A DNA stretch of 64,000 nt, from NCBI GenBank assembly GCA_016235025.1, contig JACRMV010000001.1, forward strand, positions 558,001 through 622,000. The letters run 5' to 3'. This DNA is from Rhodocyclales bacterium. GTDB lineage: Bacteria > Pseudomonadota > Gammaproteobacteria > Burkholderiales > Rhodocyclaceae. A program made the translations under genes and the position numbers. The notes beneath the pieces were generated by a model. It was not told where the DNA came from, did not search any database, and was given only the letters and a program-made list of their open reading frames with translations. Position 1 is the stretch's first letter. Every line of letters starts with the position of its first letter. Below, one piece after another: positions 53,994 to 63,111 of this stretch.

Positions 53994-55682
53994 ACCACGA
54001 CGGGAGGGTGGCAATACGGTTCCGCTCGCGATGGCATCGGCTGCCCGAACAGCCAGTGCATGAATGGTCAGCGATGGCGACTCGCCTCCGCCGCTCGATG
54101 GAAAGACGCTGGCATCCGTGATGTACAGATTGGAATGCTCGTGACTGCGGCAGTGGGGATCAACGACCGATGCAAGGGAATCGTTCCCCATGCGGCATGT
54201 GCCGAAGACATGGGTCGCCGAAAAATGGTCCCAGGCTCCGAATTCCTCGACCAATTCCGTTGCTCCCGCTTCTTTCAACAAGCGACGGGACTGGCTGGCC
54301 ATGAATTTCAAACGTTCGATTTCCTGACGGCTCAAGTGCGAATGCAGACGCGGTAGCGGAATGCCCAGCCGGTCTTTCTTTTGCGGATCAAGCTCGACGA
54401 ACGTTTCTTCGTTGGGCAGAAACTCGGCGATCGCGCCAACCGACAAGGCGCTGCCGAAGCTGGCCCGAACCCCATCCTTGAGTTGTTTGCCAAATCCACT
54501 GATAGCCCGCAAGGCATAGGCAATCGGCCCGGTGAAGCCAATCTCCTGCGTGCTGGAATTGAAACGACAACCGCCTATCAGGCCCGGGATGGCATCCGGT
54601 GCGTTGAAGTCCCAGCAGATGGCATCAGACTGTAGCCCAACATGGCTTTGGGCCAGCCCGGGCACCAGCCCGGTACTGTTCCAGGAAAGCGTTTCCATGA
54701 AATTGCGCCCTACCTGCCCGGAACCGTTGGCCAGTCCCTTGCGGTAGTGTCGGCCATGGCTGTTCAACAGCAAGCGTGGACTCTGCACGGCTCCCGCTGC
54801 CAGGACGAGAATCGGCGTCTCGATTCGCCGGATAGTCTTGCCCTCCAAGTAGTCGAGCGTATCGATACGACCACTGGCCGTCGCCCGTATGCGCACGACG
54901 GGAGACGCCGGTTTGAGCGTCAGGCGGCCGCTGCCCAGGCCCTTGCGGATAAAGGTGACATCGGCCGACCCCTTGTCGCCGATTGGGCAGCCCCGATTGC
55001 AGTTGCCGCAGTAATTGCAGGCCGGACGACCGTCATAGGCTGCCGAGAGCGCGGCGCGGGAGTTAGGTTGCCAGTGCATCCCCAATGGGCGTCCAGCCGC
55101 TACCAGACGTTGCGCGGGCGGACTGAGCGGATGGGCCGGCAGAGGAAAAGAAGTGCTGCGCCACCGTGCGCCCTGGTCGGGTGGGCCGGCCACGCCGACG
55201 AGATTTTCACAGAGTGCGTAATACGGTTCGAGATCGGCATAGTCTATGGGCCAGTCGCAGCCCACCCCATGCTGGCTGCGCAGTTTCATGGCATCCGGGT
55301 GCATCCGGTGCGATTCCCCGACGAAATGCAGCGTGCTGCCGCCCACGCCCTGGACATGGTGGTAGCCCGGTCCCATCGCCTGCCTTGTCTCTTCGCGTAC
55401 TAACGTCCCCACCACGCGGTTCCAGGAACGCAGATCCGCATCGGCTGGATCAAGTCGGTCAAGCGGGGCAATACTGATTTTACCCTGACTGCCCGGTGGC
55501 TCAGGAAATCGATGCCGTTCCCAGTCCGGCTGGCTCAGCGTGTAATCGCGCGTTGGGTCGAACCTCGGGCCGGCTTCCAGGAGCAGAACGTGCAAACCCT
55601 TTTCACACAAGCGCCATGCGGCGGCCGCGCCGCCCGCGCCGGAGCCGACCACCACGGCATCGAAGCGTTTGTTTACTGCCAT
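53988..55682 (-). CDS. GMC-family FAD oxidoreductase
   Basis: A 564-residue GMC oxidoreductase, dehydrogenase large-subunit type. It has AVVVGSGAGGAAAAWRLCEKGLHVLLLEAG, QGVGGSTLHFVGESHRM, YCGNCNRGCPIGDKGSADVTFI (a Cys cluster), LAAGAVQSPRLLLNS and the C-terminal ATHVFGTCRMGNDSLASVVDPHCRSHEHSNLYITDASVFPSSGGGESPSLTIHALAVRAAD. The partner at 55673-56149 overlaps it by ten bases. No cytochrome c subunit gene follows, although many such complexes have one. Confidence 0.88.
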   Translation of the reverse strand: MAVNKRFDAVVVGSGAGGAAAAWRLCEKGLHVLLLEAGPRFDPTRDYTLSQPDWERHRFPEPPGSQGKISIAPLDRLDPADADLRSWNRVVGTLVREETRQAMGPGYHHVQGVGGSTLHFVGESHRMHPDAMKLRSQHGVGCDWPIDYADLEPYYALCENLVGVAGPPDQGARWRSTSFPLPAHPLSPPAQRLVAAGRPLGMHWQPNSRAALSAAYDGRPACNYCGNCNRGCPIGDKGSADVTFIRKGLGSGRLTLKPASPVVRIRATASGRIDTLDYLEGKTIRRIETPILVLAAGAVQSPRLLLNSHGRHYRKGLANGSGQVGRNFMETLSWNSTGLVPGLAQSHVGLQSDAICWDFNAPDAIPGLIGGCRFNSSTQEIGFTGPIAYALRAISGFGKQLKDGVRASFGSALSVGAIAEFLPNEETFVELDPQKKDRLGIPLPRLHSHLSRQEIERLKFMASQSRRLLKEAGATELVEEFGAWDHFSATHVFGTCRMGNDSLASVVDPHCRSHEHSNLYITDASVFPSSGGGESPSLTIHALAVRAADAIASGTVLPPSRRGV

Positions 55683-56149
55683 GGCGGCAGGTAGCCCAGG
55701 GGCTGAGGCGGACGGTCAATCGGCAAGCCGTGCCAGGCTGCCGGATCGCTGTAATACACCTCGACAGCCGTCTGGCGCACCAACTCATAGAAGCGGCGCG
55801 GTATCTGATCCCAATCCGAAGTGGACATCCATCCGACGACTGCATTCTGTTGCAGGGCGGAAAGCTCGGTAAATGGCGGCCCACCGGTCATGTTCAGCCA
55901 CTGGCAACCGAGTTCAAGCAAGCGGCGGAAACGCGCTTCAGTATCGGAAAGCGCCCAAAGCTGTTCATCCACCCGCAACTCGGTCGCCGAGCCAGACAAG
56001 GTGTCGCCTGGCAACAGAACATCGAGAAAAGCGGCAAAGGTAGCCCGTTCACGGGCTCCAGGTCTGGTTGCAGCGAGTGCAGGCGCAATATCGAGGGCCT
56101 GCCCCAAAAAGAAAGCGCCGACGATCTTGAGGAGTCGTCGGCGCTGCAT
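55673..56149 (-). CDS. Tat-exported gluconate 2-dehydrogenase subunit 3-like protein
   Basis: A 158-residue small subunit with a Tat signal (MQRRRLLKIVGAFFLGQALD then IAPALAA). The mature part (FAAFLDVLLPGDTLSGSATELRVDEQLWAL..., ending AWHGLPIDRPPQPLGYLPPW) matches the gluconate_2-dh3 family. It escorts and anchors the partner GMC enzyme through the Tat system; the GMC protein itself has no signal. Start at 56149; the Met at 56167 is in frame. Confidence 0.85.
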   Translation of the reverse strand: MQRRRLLKIVGAFFLGQALDIAPALAATRPGARERATFAAFLDVLLPGDTLSGSATELRVDEQLWALSDTEARFRRLLELGCQWLNMTGGPPFTELSALQQNAVVGWMSTSDWDQIPRRFYELVRQTAVEVYYSDPAAWHGLPIDRPPQPLGYLPPWQ

Positions 56150-56177
56150 CAATCGTTCTCGAACCACGTACCAGAGG

Positions 56178-56732
56178 CTAATCGGGGATAAATGGGCCGC
56201 TGCAATTAGAATTTAATGTGCCATTAATATCCTCCACACACTGACTCGGCGTCTGGGTCGGCTTGTCGAACTTGCCCTGGCTGTGCAAGGTGGCGTAGGG
56301 AATGAAACCAAGACCTGCATACGCATCCACGCCTGCGCCGATATGCGGCGCATTCAGCCCAAGACCGAGTAGCGGTGCGCCTTTCAGGAAGTCATAGCCA
56401 ATCCCGAGTTCGCCCTGAAGATCTTCCTTGCCATCAAGATAGCTCAGTTTGAGCTTGCCCGGCTTAATGCCGCCCGCAAGGTTCACATGGAAGGCCAGGT
56501 TGCCGCCGGTGGTGTCGCCATTGGAGTCGACCTTGGCCCTGAACGCGCCAAGAACCAGTGCCGGCGTAGCACCACCGCCAAGAGTCCAGTTCAGGCCGAC
56601 ATAGGCCTTGGTCTCGGTTTTGCTTGCACTGCCGGTGGCGGGAATCAGGCTGTGGGGATTAATAATTCCAGCAAGGGCAGCGGAACCCGTCAGCGCGGAC
56701 AAGAGAAGCACGGCAAGCGTGGATTTTTTCAT
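56178..56732 (-). CDS. Exported protein of unknown function
   Basis: A 184-residue protein with a clear signal peptide (MKKSTLAVLLLSALTGSAALA). The mature part is Gly-rich with alternating strands (YVGLNWTLGGGATPALVLGAF, LAFHVNLAGGIKPGKLKLSYLDGKEDLQGELGIGYDF, GVDAYAGLGFIPYATLHS), suggesting a small beta-rich or barrel-like envelope protein. Two Cys near the C terminus (QCVEDINGTLNSNC) may form a disulfide. Not recognised further. It lies upstream of, and in the same direction as, the GMC pair. Confidence 0.65.
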   Translation of the reverse strand: MKKSTLAVLLLSALTGSAALAGIINPHSLIPATGSASKTETKAYVGLNWTLGGGATPALVLGAFRAKVDSNGDTTGGNLAFHVNLAGGIKPGKLKLSYLDGKEDLQGELGIGYDFLKGAPLLGLGLNAPHIGAGVDAYAGLGFIPYATLHSQGKFDKPTQTPSQCVEDINGTLNSNCSGPFIPD

Positions 56733-56900
56733 GGCGGATTCCCTGATTTGGTTGCGAAAATAGGGATGCTATCACTAAAAATACACGATGCATACCACGA
56801 ATCTTTTCTCAGCCTGATTGGCAATGGAGTTCAGCTCATCCCAAAGGGTCCTCATATCGCCTCACTTCTCCGGTTCATCGCCCCGATCTCCCTTTGCCGC

Positions 56901-56922
56901 CGCCCCGGCACAGGCCGGGGCG
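56901..56922. terminator. GC-rich hairpin in the gap upstream of sodC
   Basis: CGCCCCGGC / GCCGGGGCG, perfect 9-bp arms with a 4-base loop, in the ~380-bp divergent gap between the exported-protein gene and sodC. No U-run. The rest of this gap holds the degenerate repeat at 56991-57025 and no gene. Confidence 0.4.
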
Positions 56923-56990
56923 ACGGGCTAACCTTCATTGCCAATCAAATTTCCCGAAGGATATGCATCTGAACTCTGTTGTTAACTTCC

Positions 56991-57025
56991 AAAAAGGCGC
57001 CTGCAGGGTGCGCTGGGGATACGGC
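56991..57025 (+). repeat. Dispersed repeat, degenerate intermediate form
   Basis: AAAAAGGCGCCTGCAGGGTG then CGCTGGGGATACGGC. It has the A-run and the GCTGGnGATACGGC end of the repeat with about 20 bases between; GGCG-CCTG-AGGGT resembles the internal part of the long form at 12871-12942. Confidence 0.55.
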
Positions 57026-57111
57026 ACAAAACGGGTATCCTCTGCGTGTGTCGCGAAGCTGCTGCCATAAAAGACGACGCAAACCCCCTCCCAAACCAGA
57101 AAGGAAACGTC

Positions 57112-57633
57112 ATGAAAACCAGAATCAGTGTCGCATGCCTGCTCTTGAGTCTAGCTTCCTGGCAAGCCCATGCCGCGACAGTCGTGCAGATGAATCGGGT
57201 TGATGCACAAGGCGTGGGAAGTCCCGTCGGACAGATCACCATCACCGAATCGCCCCATGGCCTGGTATTCAGTCCGGCCCTGACCGGCCTTGCACCAGGG
57301 CTGCACGGGTTTCATCTGCACGAGAATCCAAGCTGCGCAGCGAAAGAAAAAGACGGGAAAGCGGTGGCTGCGCTGGGCGCCGGCGGACATTTCGATCCCA
57401 AGTCGACCAAGCAGCATGGCGCCCCCTGGGGCGAAGGGCATCTGGGTGACCTGCCTGCCCTGTATGTCGATGCTGACGGCAATGCCAGCCAGCCGGTGCT
57501 TGCGCCACGCCTGAAGCTGGCTGATCTTCCAGGGCGCGCGCTGATGGTGCATGCCGGTGGCGACAACCATGCCGACCACCCGGCTCCGCTCGGTGGTGGC
57601 GGCGCACGCATCGCGTGCGGCGTGATTCAATGA
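57112..57633 (+). CDS. sodC: Periplasmic Cu/Zn superoxide dismutase
   Basis: A 173-residue SodC. Signal peptide [21 protein letters not shown]; copper/zinc ligands in [42 protein letters not shown] and [27 protein letters not shown]. It removes periplasmic superoxide. GAAAGGAAACGTC precedes the ATG at 57112. Confidence 0.95.
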   Translation: MKTRISVACLLLSLASWQAHAATVVQMNRVDAQGVGSPVGQITITESPHGLVFSPALTGLAPGLHGFHLHENPSCAAKEKDGKAVAALGAGGHFDPKSTKQHGAPWGEGHLGDLPALYVDADGNASQPVLAPRLKLADLPGRALMVHAGGDNHADHPAPLGGGGARIACGVIQ

Positions 57634-57664
57634 GGCACTGACGCATCCGCGCCGGCTTCCCCGG

Positions 57665-57689
57665 AAAAGTCGGCGCGGGGGATACGGCG
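57665..57689 (+). repeat. Dispersed KVGAG/SPAPT repeat, after sodC
   Basis: AAAAGTCGGCGCGGGGGATA then CGGCG; identical over 25 bases to the copy at 53191-53215. Confidence 0.9.
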
Positions 57690-57797
57690 CGAAGCCAGCA
57701 AAACAGCGGCAAAACCCAGCGAAAGGCCTTGCAAGCGCGTAAGATGCGTGGCTTTTCTGCGTTTGGCGACCGCTTTGGCTGCCGTGTACTCCTTGCC

Positions 57798-58814
57798 ATG
57801 ACTGATTCCCTGACCACCCATCTCGCCACCGCCTTCGCTGCTCGCACCGAGCTGATGGCTCGCCTGCAGGCTGAACAAACCGACGCCTATCGGCTGTTTC
57901 ACGGCAGCGTCGAAGGGCATCCTGGCCTGACAGTCGACCGCTATGGCGACCTGTTGCTGGTGCAATGCTTTCACAGTCCATTGACGCCAGAGGCGCTGGC
58001 CGCATTGGCCGCGTTTTATGCCGAAAAATTGCCCGGCCTGGCCTTGGTTTATAACGATCGCAGCCAGTCCAATTCACGTATTGGCAATATCCTGCCGCCG
58101 GAACAACTGGCCGTGGCCATGCAGCCGCGTGAAGTGCATGAAATGGGTATTACCTACCTGGTCCAGGGTCGCCACGCCGGGCAAGATCCGTGGCTGTTTC
58201 TGGACCTGCGCGCGGCGCGGCGGCGGGTGATGCAGGAAGTGGCCGGAAAATCACTGCTCAACCTGTTTGCCTACACCTGCGGCGTCGGCATTGCGGCGGC
58301 AAAGGCCGGGGCGCGTTTCGTGGTCAATGTCGACTTTGCCGAGTCGAGCCTGCAAATCGGCAAGGAAAATGCACGCTGCAATGAACTGGCCGTGCGCCCA
58401 CGTTTCGTCAAGAGCGATGCCTTCGCCGCGATGCGCCAGTTCTCCGGCCTCGGCCAGGCCGAATTCGTGCGCGGCAAGCGCATGCCGCCGTTTCCGAAGA
58501 TTGAGGCCAGGACCTTCGACATGGTATTCCTCGATCCGCCACGCTATGCCAAGAGTGCGTTCGGCGTGGTCGACCTGGTCAACGACTACGCCTCGGTTTT
58601 CAAGCCGGCGTTGTTGTGTACCAGCGAAGGTGGCGCCCTGATTTGCACCAACAATGTCGCCGAAGTACCGCGCGATGCCTGGCTCGACTTGCTGCAGCGC
58701 AGTGCGGCCAAGGCCGGGCGGCCGATTCGTGAAATGGAATGGATCACTCCCGAGGCCGATTTTCCCAGCCCGGATGGACAGCCGCCGCTGAAAATTGCCC
58801 TGTTGCGGGTCTGA
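57798..58814 (+). CDS. RlmI-like rRNA cytosine methyltransferase
   Basis: A 338-residue class I methyltransferase of the RlmI/YccW type without a clear N-terminal PUA domain. It has DAYRLFHGSVEGHPGLTVDRYGDLLLVQ, NLFAYTCGVGIAAAKAGARFVVNVDFAESSL (SAM motif), the catalytic FLDPPRYAKSAFGVVDL and a C-terminal LKIALLRV. The PPRY context and fold suggest an RNA m5C or related modification; the exact target is not determined. The ATG at 57798 gives a start in line with the family. Confidence 0.82.
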   Translation: MTDSLTTHLATAFAARTELMARLQAEQTDAYRLFHGSVEGHPGLTVDRYGDLLLVQCFHSPLTPEALAALAAFYAEKLPGLALVYNDRSQSNSRIGNILPPEQLAVAMQPREVHEMGITYLVQGRHAGQDPWLFLDLRAARRRVMQEVAGKSLLNLFAYTCGVGIAAAKAGARFVVNVDFAESSLQIGKENARCNELAVRPRFVKSDAFAAMRQFSGLGQAEFVRGKRMPPFPKIEARTFDMVFLDPPRYAKSAFGVVDLVNDYASVFKPALLCTSEGGALICTNNVAEVPRDAWLDLLQRSAAKAGRPIREMEWITPEADFPSPDGQPPLKIALLRV

Positions 58815-58943
58815 CACTGGCCGTTTTGCCGGCCGATTCCTACAGATTGCCCTCAAAATCTGCGATAATGCGGGCCGAATCGGCTCTGTAGCCGCTGCTT
58901 TCTCCTGTTTTTCTTCTGCTTTCCTGCTCCTTGCAGGCACACC

Positions 58944-60719
58944 ATGACAACCTCTATTGATATCCCCATCGGGTTTTCCCAACTCGGGCTCAAGCCTCAT
59001 TTGCTTTCGGCATTGGCTGCCGTCGGCTATGAAAGCCCCTCACCCATCCAGGCCGCCTGCATTCCGCCGCTGCTGGCCGGGCAGGACGTACTCGGCGAAG
59101 CCCAGACCGGCACCGGCAAGACCGCCGCGTTCGCCCTGCCTCTGCTGCAAAAGATCAATGTTTCCCTGACCAAACCGCAGGCGCTGGTTCTCACCCCGAC
59201 CCGCGAACTGGCGATCCAGGTCGCCGAAGCCTTGCAGCGCTATGCCAAGCACATGCCTGGATTCCATGTCCTGCCGGTCTATGGCGGGCAAAGCATGGTG
59301 GTGCAACTGCGCCAGTTGTCGCGCGGTACGCATGTGATCGTCGGCACGCCGGGACGGGTGATGGATCATCTCGAGCGCAAGAGCCTGGTGCTCGACAACC
59401 TCACGTTCATGGTGCTCGACGAAGCCGACGAAATGCTGCGCATGGGCTTCATCGACGATGTGAAATGGATTCTCGAACACACCCCGGCGACGCGGCAGAC
59501 GGCGCTGTTCTCGGCCACCATGCCGGATGTGATCCGGCGCGTGGCGCACCAGCACCTGCGTGATCCGAAGGAAATCAAAATCCGTTCGGCGACCAGCACC
59601 GTGGTCAGCACACAGCAGTTTTATTGCCAGACCCACGGCGGGCAAAAGATTGAAGCCCTGACCCGCATTCTCGAAGTTGAAGCCGACTTCGATGCCGCCA
59701 TCGTCTTCGTCCGTACCAAGACGGCGACTGTGGAACTCGCCGACAAGCTTGAAGCGCGCGGCTATGCCGCCGCCGCACTCAATGGCGACATGACGCAGGG
59801 CTTGCGCGAGCAGGTCATCGAACGCCTGAAAAGCGGCAGCCTCGACATCGTCGTCGCCACCGATGTCGCCGCCCGCGGCATCGATGTGCCGCGTGTCAGC
59901 CATGTCATCAACTACGACGTGCCGAACGATACCGAAGCCTATGTACACCGCATCGGCCGCACCGGGCGCGCCGGACGTACCGGTCGGGCAATCCTGTTCA
60001 TCACGCCGCGCGAAATGCACATGCTGAAGGTCATCGAGCGTGCCACAAGGCAGAAGATCGAGCCGCTCTCCATGCCTACCCCGGGCGAGGTAGCCAATCG
60101 GCGCGTGGCGCAATTCACGCAGCAGATCCTGGATACGCTGAAGACCGAGAAGCTGGATTTCTTTTATGACGTCATTCGCGGCATTGAAACCGACCACAAC
60201 GTCGGCGCCCGAGAAATTGCCGCCGCCCTGGCCTGGCTCGCCCAACGCGAACGGCCGCTGCAACTGGCAGGCGCTTCAGCCGTTGAACTGGCGCCGCCAC
60301 CCGCTGCGCGCGGTGAACGCCCGGTGCGCGAAAATCGCGATGAAATTCTTGAAAAACGACGCACCTACGCCGCCGGCGCCCTGGCGCGTTACCGCATTGA
60401 AATCGGCAAGAATCAGGGCGTACTGCCAAAGGAAATCGTCGGCGCGATCGCCAATGAAGGCGGCATCGACGGCAAGCAAATCGGCCAGATCAACCTGTTC
60501 GATGATTTCAGCACGGTTGAATTGCCCGCCAACTTGCCGGCGGATGTCATGGATGTGCTGCGCCGGATTCGTGTCCGTCAGTTCGCGCTGAAGGCACGAA
60601 TTACCGAGCCGGGCGAGTATCCGGATACCCGCCCGCCGCGTCCTGCTGGCCCTCCCCGGGCGAAAAAGGAATGGGGCGGCAAGCCGGATGGCAAGAAACC
60701 CGAATGGAAGAAGCGGTAA
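58944..60719 (+). CDS. deaD: DEAD-box ATP-dependent RNA helicase (DeaD/CsdA type)
   Basis: A 591-residue helicase: Q motif region [46 protein letters not shown] box [31 protein letters not shown] and [17 protein letters not shown]-terminal DbpA-like RNA-binding domain (about residues 485-550, [36 protein letters not shown]) and a basic tail ([18 protein letters not shown]) follow, as in DeaD. It acts in ribosome assembly and RNA turnover. The 130-bp leader has no clear signal. Confidence 0.94.
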   Translation: MTTSIDIPIGFSQLGLKPHLLSALAAVGYESPSPIQAACIPPLLAGQDVLGEAQTGTGKTAAFALPLLQKINVSLTKPQALVLTPTRELAIQVAEALQRYAKHMPGFHVLPVYGGQSMVVQLRQLSRGTHVIVGTPGRVMDHLERKSLVLDNLTFMVLDEADEMLRMGFIDDVKWILEHTPATRQTALFSATMPDVIRRVAHQHLRDPKEIKIRSATSTVVSTQQFYCQTHGGQKIEALTRILEVEADFDAAIVFVRTKTATVELADKLEARGYAAAALNGDMTQGLREQVIERLKSGSLDIVVATDVAARGIDVPRVSHVINYDVPNDTEAYVHRIGRTGRAGRTGRAILFITPREMHMLKVIERATRQKIEPLSMPTPGEVANRRVAQFTQQILDTLKTEKLDFFYDVIRGIETDHNVGAREIAAALAWLAQRERPLQLAGASAVELAPPPAARGERPVRENRDEILEKRRTYAAGALARYRIEIGKNQGVLPKEIVGAIANEGGIDGKQIGQINLFDDFSTVELPANLPADVMDVLRRIRVRQFALKARITEPGEYPDTRPPRPAGPPRAKKEWGGKPDGKKPEWKKR

Positions 60720-60735
60720 GGCCGGGGAGAAACGG

Positions 60736-61272
60736 ATGCCATTGTATTCATTGAGCGACCGGCGCCCCGTCATCGGCCAGAACACCTGGGTGGCGCCCAA
60801 TGCCACCATCATCGGCGATGTGCGCCTCGGCGACAATGCCAGCATCTGGTGGAATGCGGTGCTGCGCGGCGACAACGACCCGATAAGCATCGGCGCTCAT
60901 TCCAACATCCAGGACGGCTCGGTGCTGCATACTGATGAAGGTGTGCCGCTGACGGTGGGCGCGAATGTCACCGTCGGCCATCTGGTGATGCTGCATGGCT
61001 GCACCATCGGCGATGGCAGCCTGATCGGCATCAAGAGCGTGATTCTGAATCACGCCGTGATCGGGGAAAACTGCCTGATCGGCGCCAATTCCCTGATTCC
61101 GGAAGGTCGCGTAATTCCGCCACGCTCACTGGTGATGGGCTCGCCGGGCAAGGTGGTGCGCGAACTGACGGATGAAGAAGTGGCGCGGCTGCTCTACAGC
61201 GCGCAGCACTATGTCGCCAATGCCCGCCGTTACCGCGAACAATTGGCAATGCTGGCGGATTCAACGGCCTGA
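60736..61272 (+). CDS. Gamma-class carbonic anhydrase-like protein (YrdA)
   Basis: A 178-residue left-handed beta-helix with hexapeptide repeats: [48 protein letters not shown], then [24 protein letters not shown]. Metal-ligand histidines ([10 protein letters not shown]) are present. Family members include YrdA and CaiE-like proteins; carbonic anhydrase activity is possible but unproven. The ATG at 60736 has GGGGAG upstream, and the gene follows deaD by 16 bases. Confidence 0.88.
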   Translation: MPLYSLSDRRPVIGQNTWVAPNATIIGDVRLGDNASIWWNAVLRGDNDPISIGAHSNIQDGSVLHTDEGVPLTVGANVTVGHLVMLHGCTIGDGSLIGIKSVILNHAVIGENCLIGANSLIPEGRVIPPRSLVMGSPGKVVRELTDEEVARLLYSAQHYVANARRYREQLAMLADSTA

Positions 61273-61293
61273 TTGCGCGGATTTTGCCGATAC

Positions 61294-61319
61294 AAATAGT
61301 CGGCGCTGGTGATACGGCG
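61294..61319 (+). repeat. Dispersed KVGAG/SPAPT repeat, intergenic
   Basis: AAATAGTCGGCGCTGGTGAT then ACGGCG, in the convergent gap after the gamma-carbonic anhydrase-like gene. Confidence 0.85.
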
Positions 61320-61339
61320 GCAACCCTCTGCTTTTCCTG

Positions 61340-61945
61340 CTATGGCCGGTAAAGCTTCTGGTAAAAGCCGCTCACTTTGACTTTGACGGTAACGGGCTGC
61401 TCCCCGCGGTTTTCCCAATACCAGCCGTGCGATCCGTCAAACGGGGCGATAAAAGTTCCCTGGGCGCTGGTCTGTTTCGTGTCTTTCCAGTAACTGGTGA
61501 ATTCGTCGCCAGCATTGGGGCGCTCTCCGTGCATATCGACGTTGACCTTGCCGCCCTGGACTGTCCAGGAAAAGACGAATTGCTCCCCCTGACGCATGGC
61601 AGCCTTGATTTCCGTACCCTCGAAGGGCTCCAGGGTCAGTTGCATTTCGTCGCTGCGGAAAGGCACGTCACTTCTTGCCACAGTACCTGCGGCAGGTTGC
61701 ATGACGGGGGGGCTCTCCGGGGACGGTATGGCCGCAGGAGCTGCCGGAAGGCCTGCTGTTATCTCGCCACCTGAGGCACTCAATCGGGTCAGCCCCAGCG
61801 CCTTGCCGACCCCGGTGGGGTCGATGCCATGCTCGGCCGGCAGCACGACGGTGATCAGGATTGCAGCCGCAGCGACTAGCGCAATGCCTGTGGCCTTGAC
61901 CAGTTGGGACAGGGTCGGAAGCGGGTGCGTGTTGTGTGTGTTCAT
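61340..61945 (-). CDS. Membrane-anchored protein linked to HupE/UreJ
   Basis: A ~201-residue protein with one N-terminal transmembrane helix (about residues 16-33, ATGIALVAAAAILITVVLPA) followed by IDPTGVGKALGLTRL, a Pro/Ala-rich linker and a beta-rich C-terminal domain (FSWTVQGGKVNVDMHGE, GWYWENRGEQPVTVKVKVSGFY). The IDPTGVGKALGLT block is typical of small anchor proteins found next to HupE/UreJ genes. Function unknown. An ATG at 61957 is also in frame. Confidence 0.7.
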   Translation of the reverse strand: MNTHNTHPLPTLSQLVKATGIALVAAAAILITVVLPAEHGIDPTGVGKALGLTRLSASGGEITAGLPAAPAAIPSPESPPVMQPAAGTVARSDVPFRSDEMQLTLEPFEGTEIKAAMRQGEQFVFSWTVQGGKVNVDMHGERPNAGDEFTSYWKDTKQTSAQGTFIAPFDGSHGWYWENRGEQPVTVKVKVSGFYQKLYRP

Positions 61946-61960
61946 GTATGAATCCATAAA

Positions 61961-62734
61961 TCAAAGAGTGAAATAACTGGTCATCTGATGGCCGATCAGG
62001 ACGAATCCCGCAGCCATCAACACGGCGTTGGCCGCGAACGCCTGATGCCAGAATGCACCGGACCGCCGCCAGAAACCCATGACAATCAGAATTGCAGCGA
62101 GCGCGAGGAGTTGACCGATTTCGACCCCGGCATTGAATGCAAGGATATTCGGAACCAACCCGTCTTGAGACAGGGTGAATTCTTGCAGCTTGGTTGCGAG
62201 ACCAAAGCCGTGAAAGAAACCGAAAACAAGCACGGCGGCCTTCGTGTTGGGCTGAAAGCCAAACACGCGCCGGAATGCGCCCAGATTGTCGAGTGCCTTG
62301 TACACGACCGAGAGGCCGATGATGGCATCGACCATGTAGGGATTTATGTGGGTGCCGCTGAGGACGCCATAAAGCAGCGTGATGCTGTGTCCGATCGCGA
62401 ACAGCGTTACATAGACGCCGACCTCACGCATCCGGTACAGAAAGAAGATCACGCCAAACAGGAACAGCAGATGGTCATATCCCGTAACCATGTGCTTTGC
62501 GCCCAGGTACATGAAGGGAATCAGTTGCGCACCGCTGCTTTGTTCTATAAACAGCTTGTCATCATCCGCGACGCCGTGTGCAAATGCACTGGCTGTCAGA
62601 AAAAGAGAAAGCAAAAGCATGGCAAGAGCACGCTGGCACGAGAAGGCAGGGCCAGCAAAGCGGCGCCCTATGCAAAAGGTGAATGGTCTATTCATATTCC
62701 AGCTTGATCGTGCATTGTTATTTTCGTTAAGCAT
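61961..62734 (-). CDS. HupE/UreJ-family membrane protein
   Basis: A 257-residue (or 244, from the ATG at 62695) membrane protein. After a signal-like helix (LAMLLLSLFLTASAFAHG) come about six helices with the family blocks GAKHMVTGYDHLLFLFGVIFF, FAIGHSITLLYGVLSG and FGFFHGFGLATKLQE. The His residues in HGF and GYDHLLFL are characteristic. HupE/UreJ proteins carry nickel or other metals, or act beside hydrogenase and urease; neither enzyme is in this window. It is 3 or 15 bases upstream of the anchor-protein gene. Confidence 0.82.
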   Translation of the reverse strand: MLNENNNARSSWNMNRPFTFCIGRRFAGPAFSCQRALAMLLLSLFLTASAFAHGVADDDKLFIEQSSGAQLIPFMYLGAKHMVTGYDHLLFLFGVIFFLYRMREVGVYVTLFAIGHSITLLYGVLSGTHINPYMVDAIIGLSVVYKALDNLGAFRRVFGFQPNTKAAVLVFGFFHGFGLATKLQEFTLSQDGLVPNILAFNAGVEIGQLLALAAILIVMGFWRRSGAFWHQAFAANAVLMAAGFVLIGHQMTSYFTL

Positions 62735-62803
62735 TCAAGAAGCATGTTTTTCTCTGGTCAGCTCCGGATGCTCCGGCCTGTCGGCCATGGCGCCCGATCA
62801 GAA

Positions 62804-63103
62804 TTAAGGCGCCTTGCCTCCCCGGGGAGGCGGCGCCAGCGGAACTTGAACGAATACCTCGCCCGCCTTGATGAAACCCAGTTCAAAACGCGCCCGCTCT
62901 TCAATCGCCTCAACGCCGGACTTGAGATCGCGCACTTCGGCATCTAGTCCCGCGTTGCGCTGCTCCAATTGTTGATTGACCTCGCGCTGCGCTGCCAGTT
63001 GCTGGCTGGTGTCCCAGACACGGAGCCAGCCGCCCTTGCCTAGCCACAGCGGGTATTGCAGCAGGGCGATCAGGGCGACCAGCAGCCACGTCAGGCGGCT
63101 CAT
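62804..63103 (-). CDS. ftsB: Cell division protein FtsB
   Basis: A 99-residue bitopic protein: short cytoplasmic start, one transmembrane helix ([19 protein letters not shown]), then [58 protein letters not shown], a periplasmic coiled coil with the family motif ARxELG(F/M)IK. FtsB joins FtsL and FtsQ in divisome activation. Directly downstream of eno, as in most proteobacteria. Confidence 0.94.
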   Translation of the reverse strand: MSRLTWLLVALIALLQYPLWLGKGGWLRVWDTSQQLAAQREVNQQLEQRNAGLDAEVRDLKSGVEAIEERARFELGFIKAGEVFVQVPLAPPPRGGKAP

Positions 63104-63111
63104 CGACGGAT

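Noticed and set aside
54001-54022. CGGGAGGGTGGCAATACGGT at the end of the GMC gene as a repeat copy
   Set aside because: Only the GGCAATACGG end agrees; the core is missing, so chance similarity cannot be excluded.
56116-56146. Palindrome GCGCCGACGA/TCGTCGGCGC as a regulatory site or repeat
   Set aside because: It lies in the Tat signal codons (RRRLLKIVGAFF) of the GMC small subunit and has no second copy.
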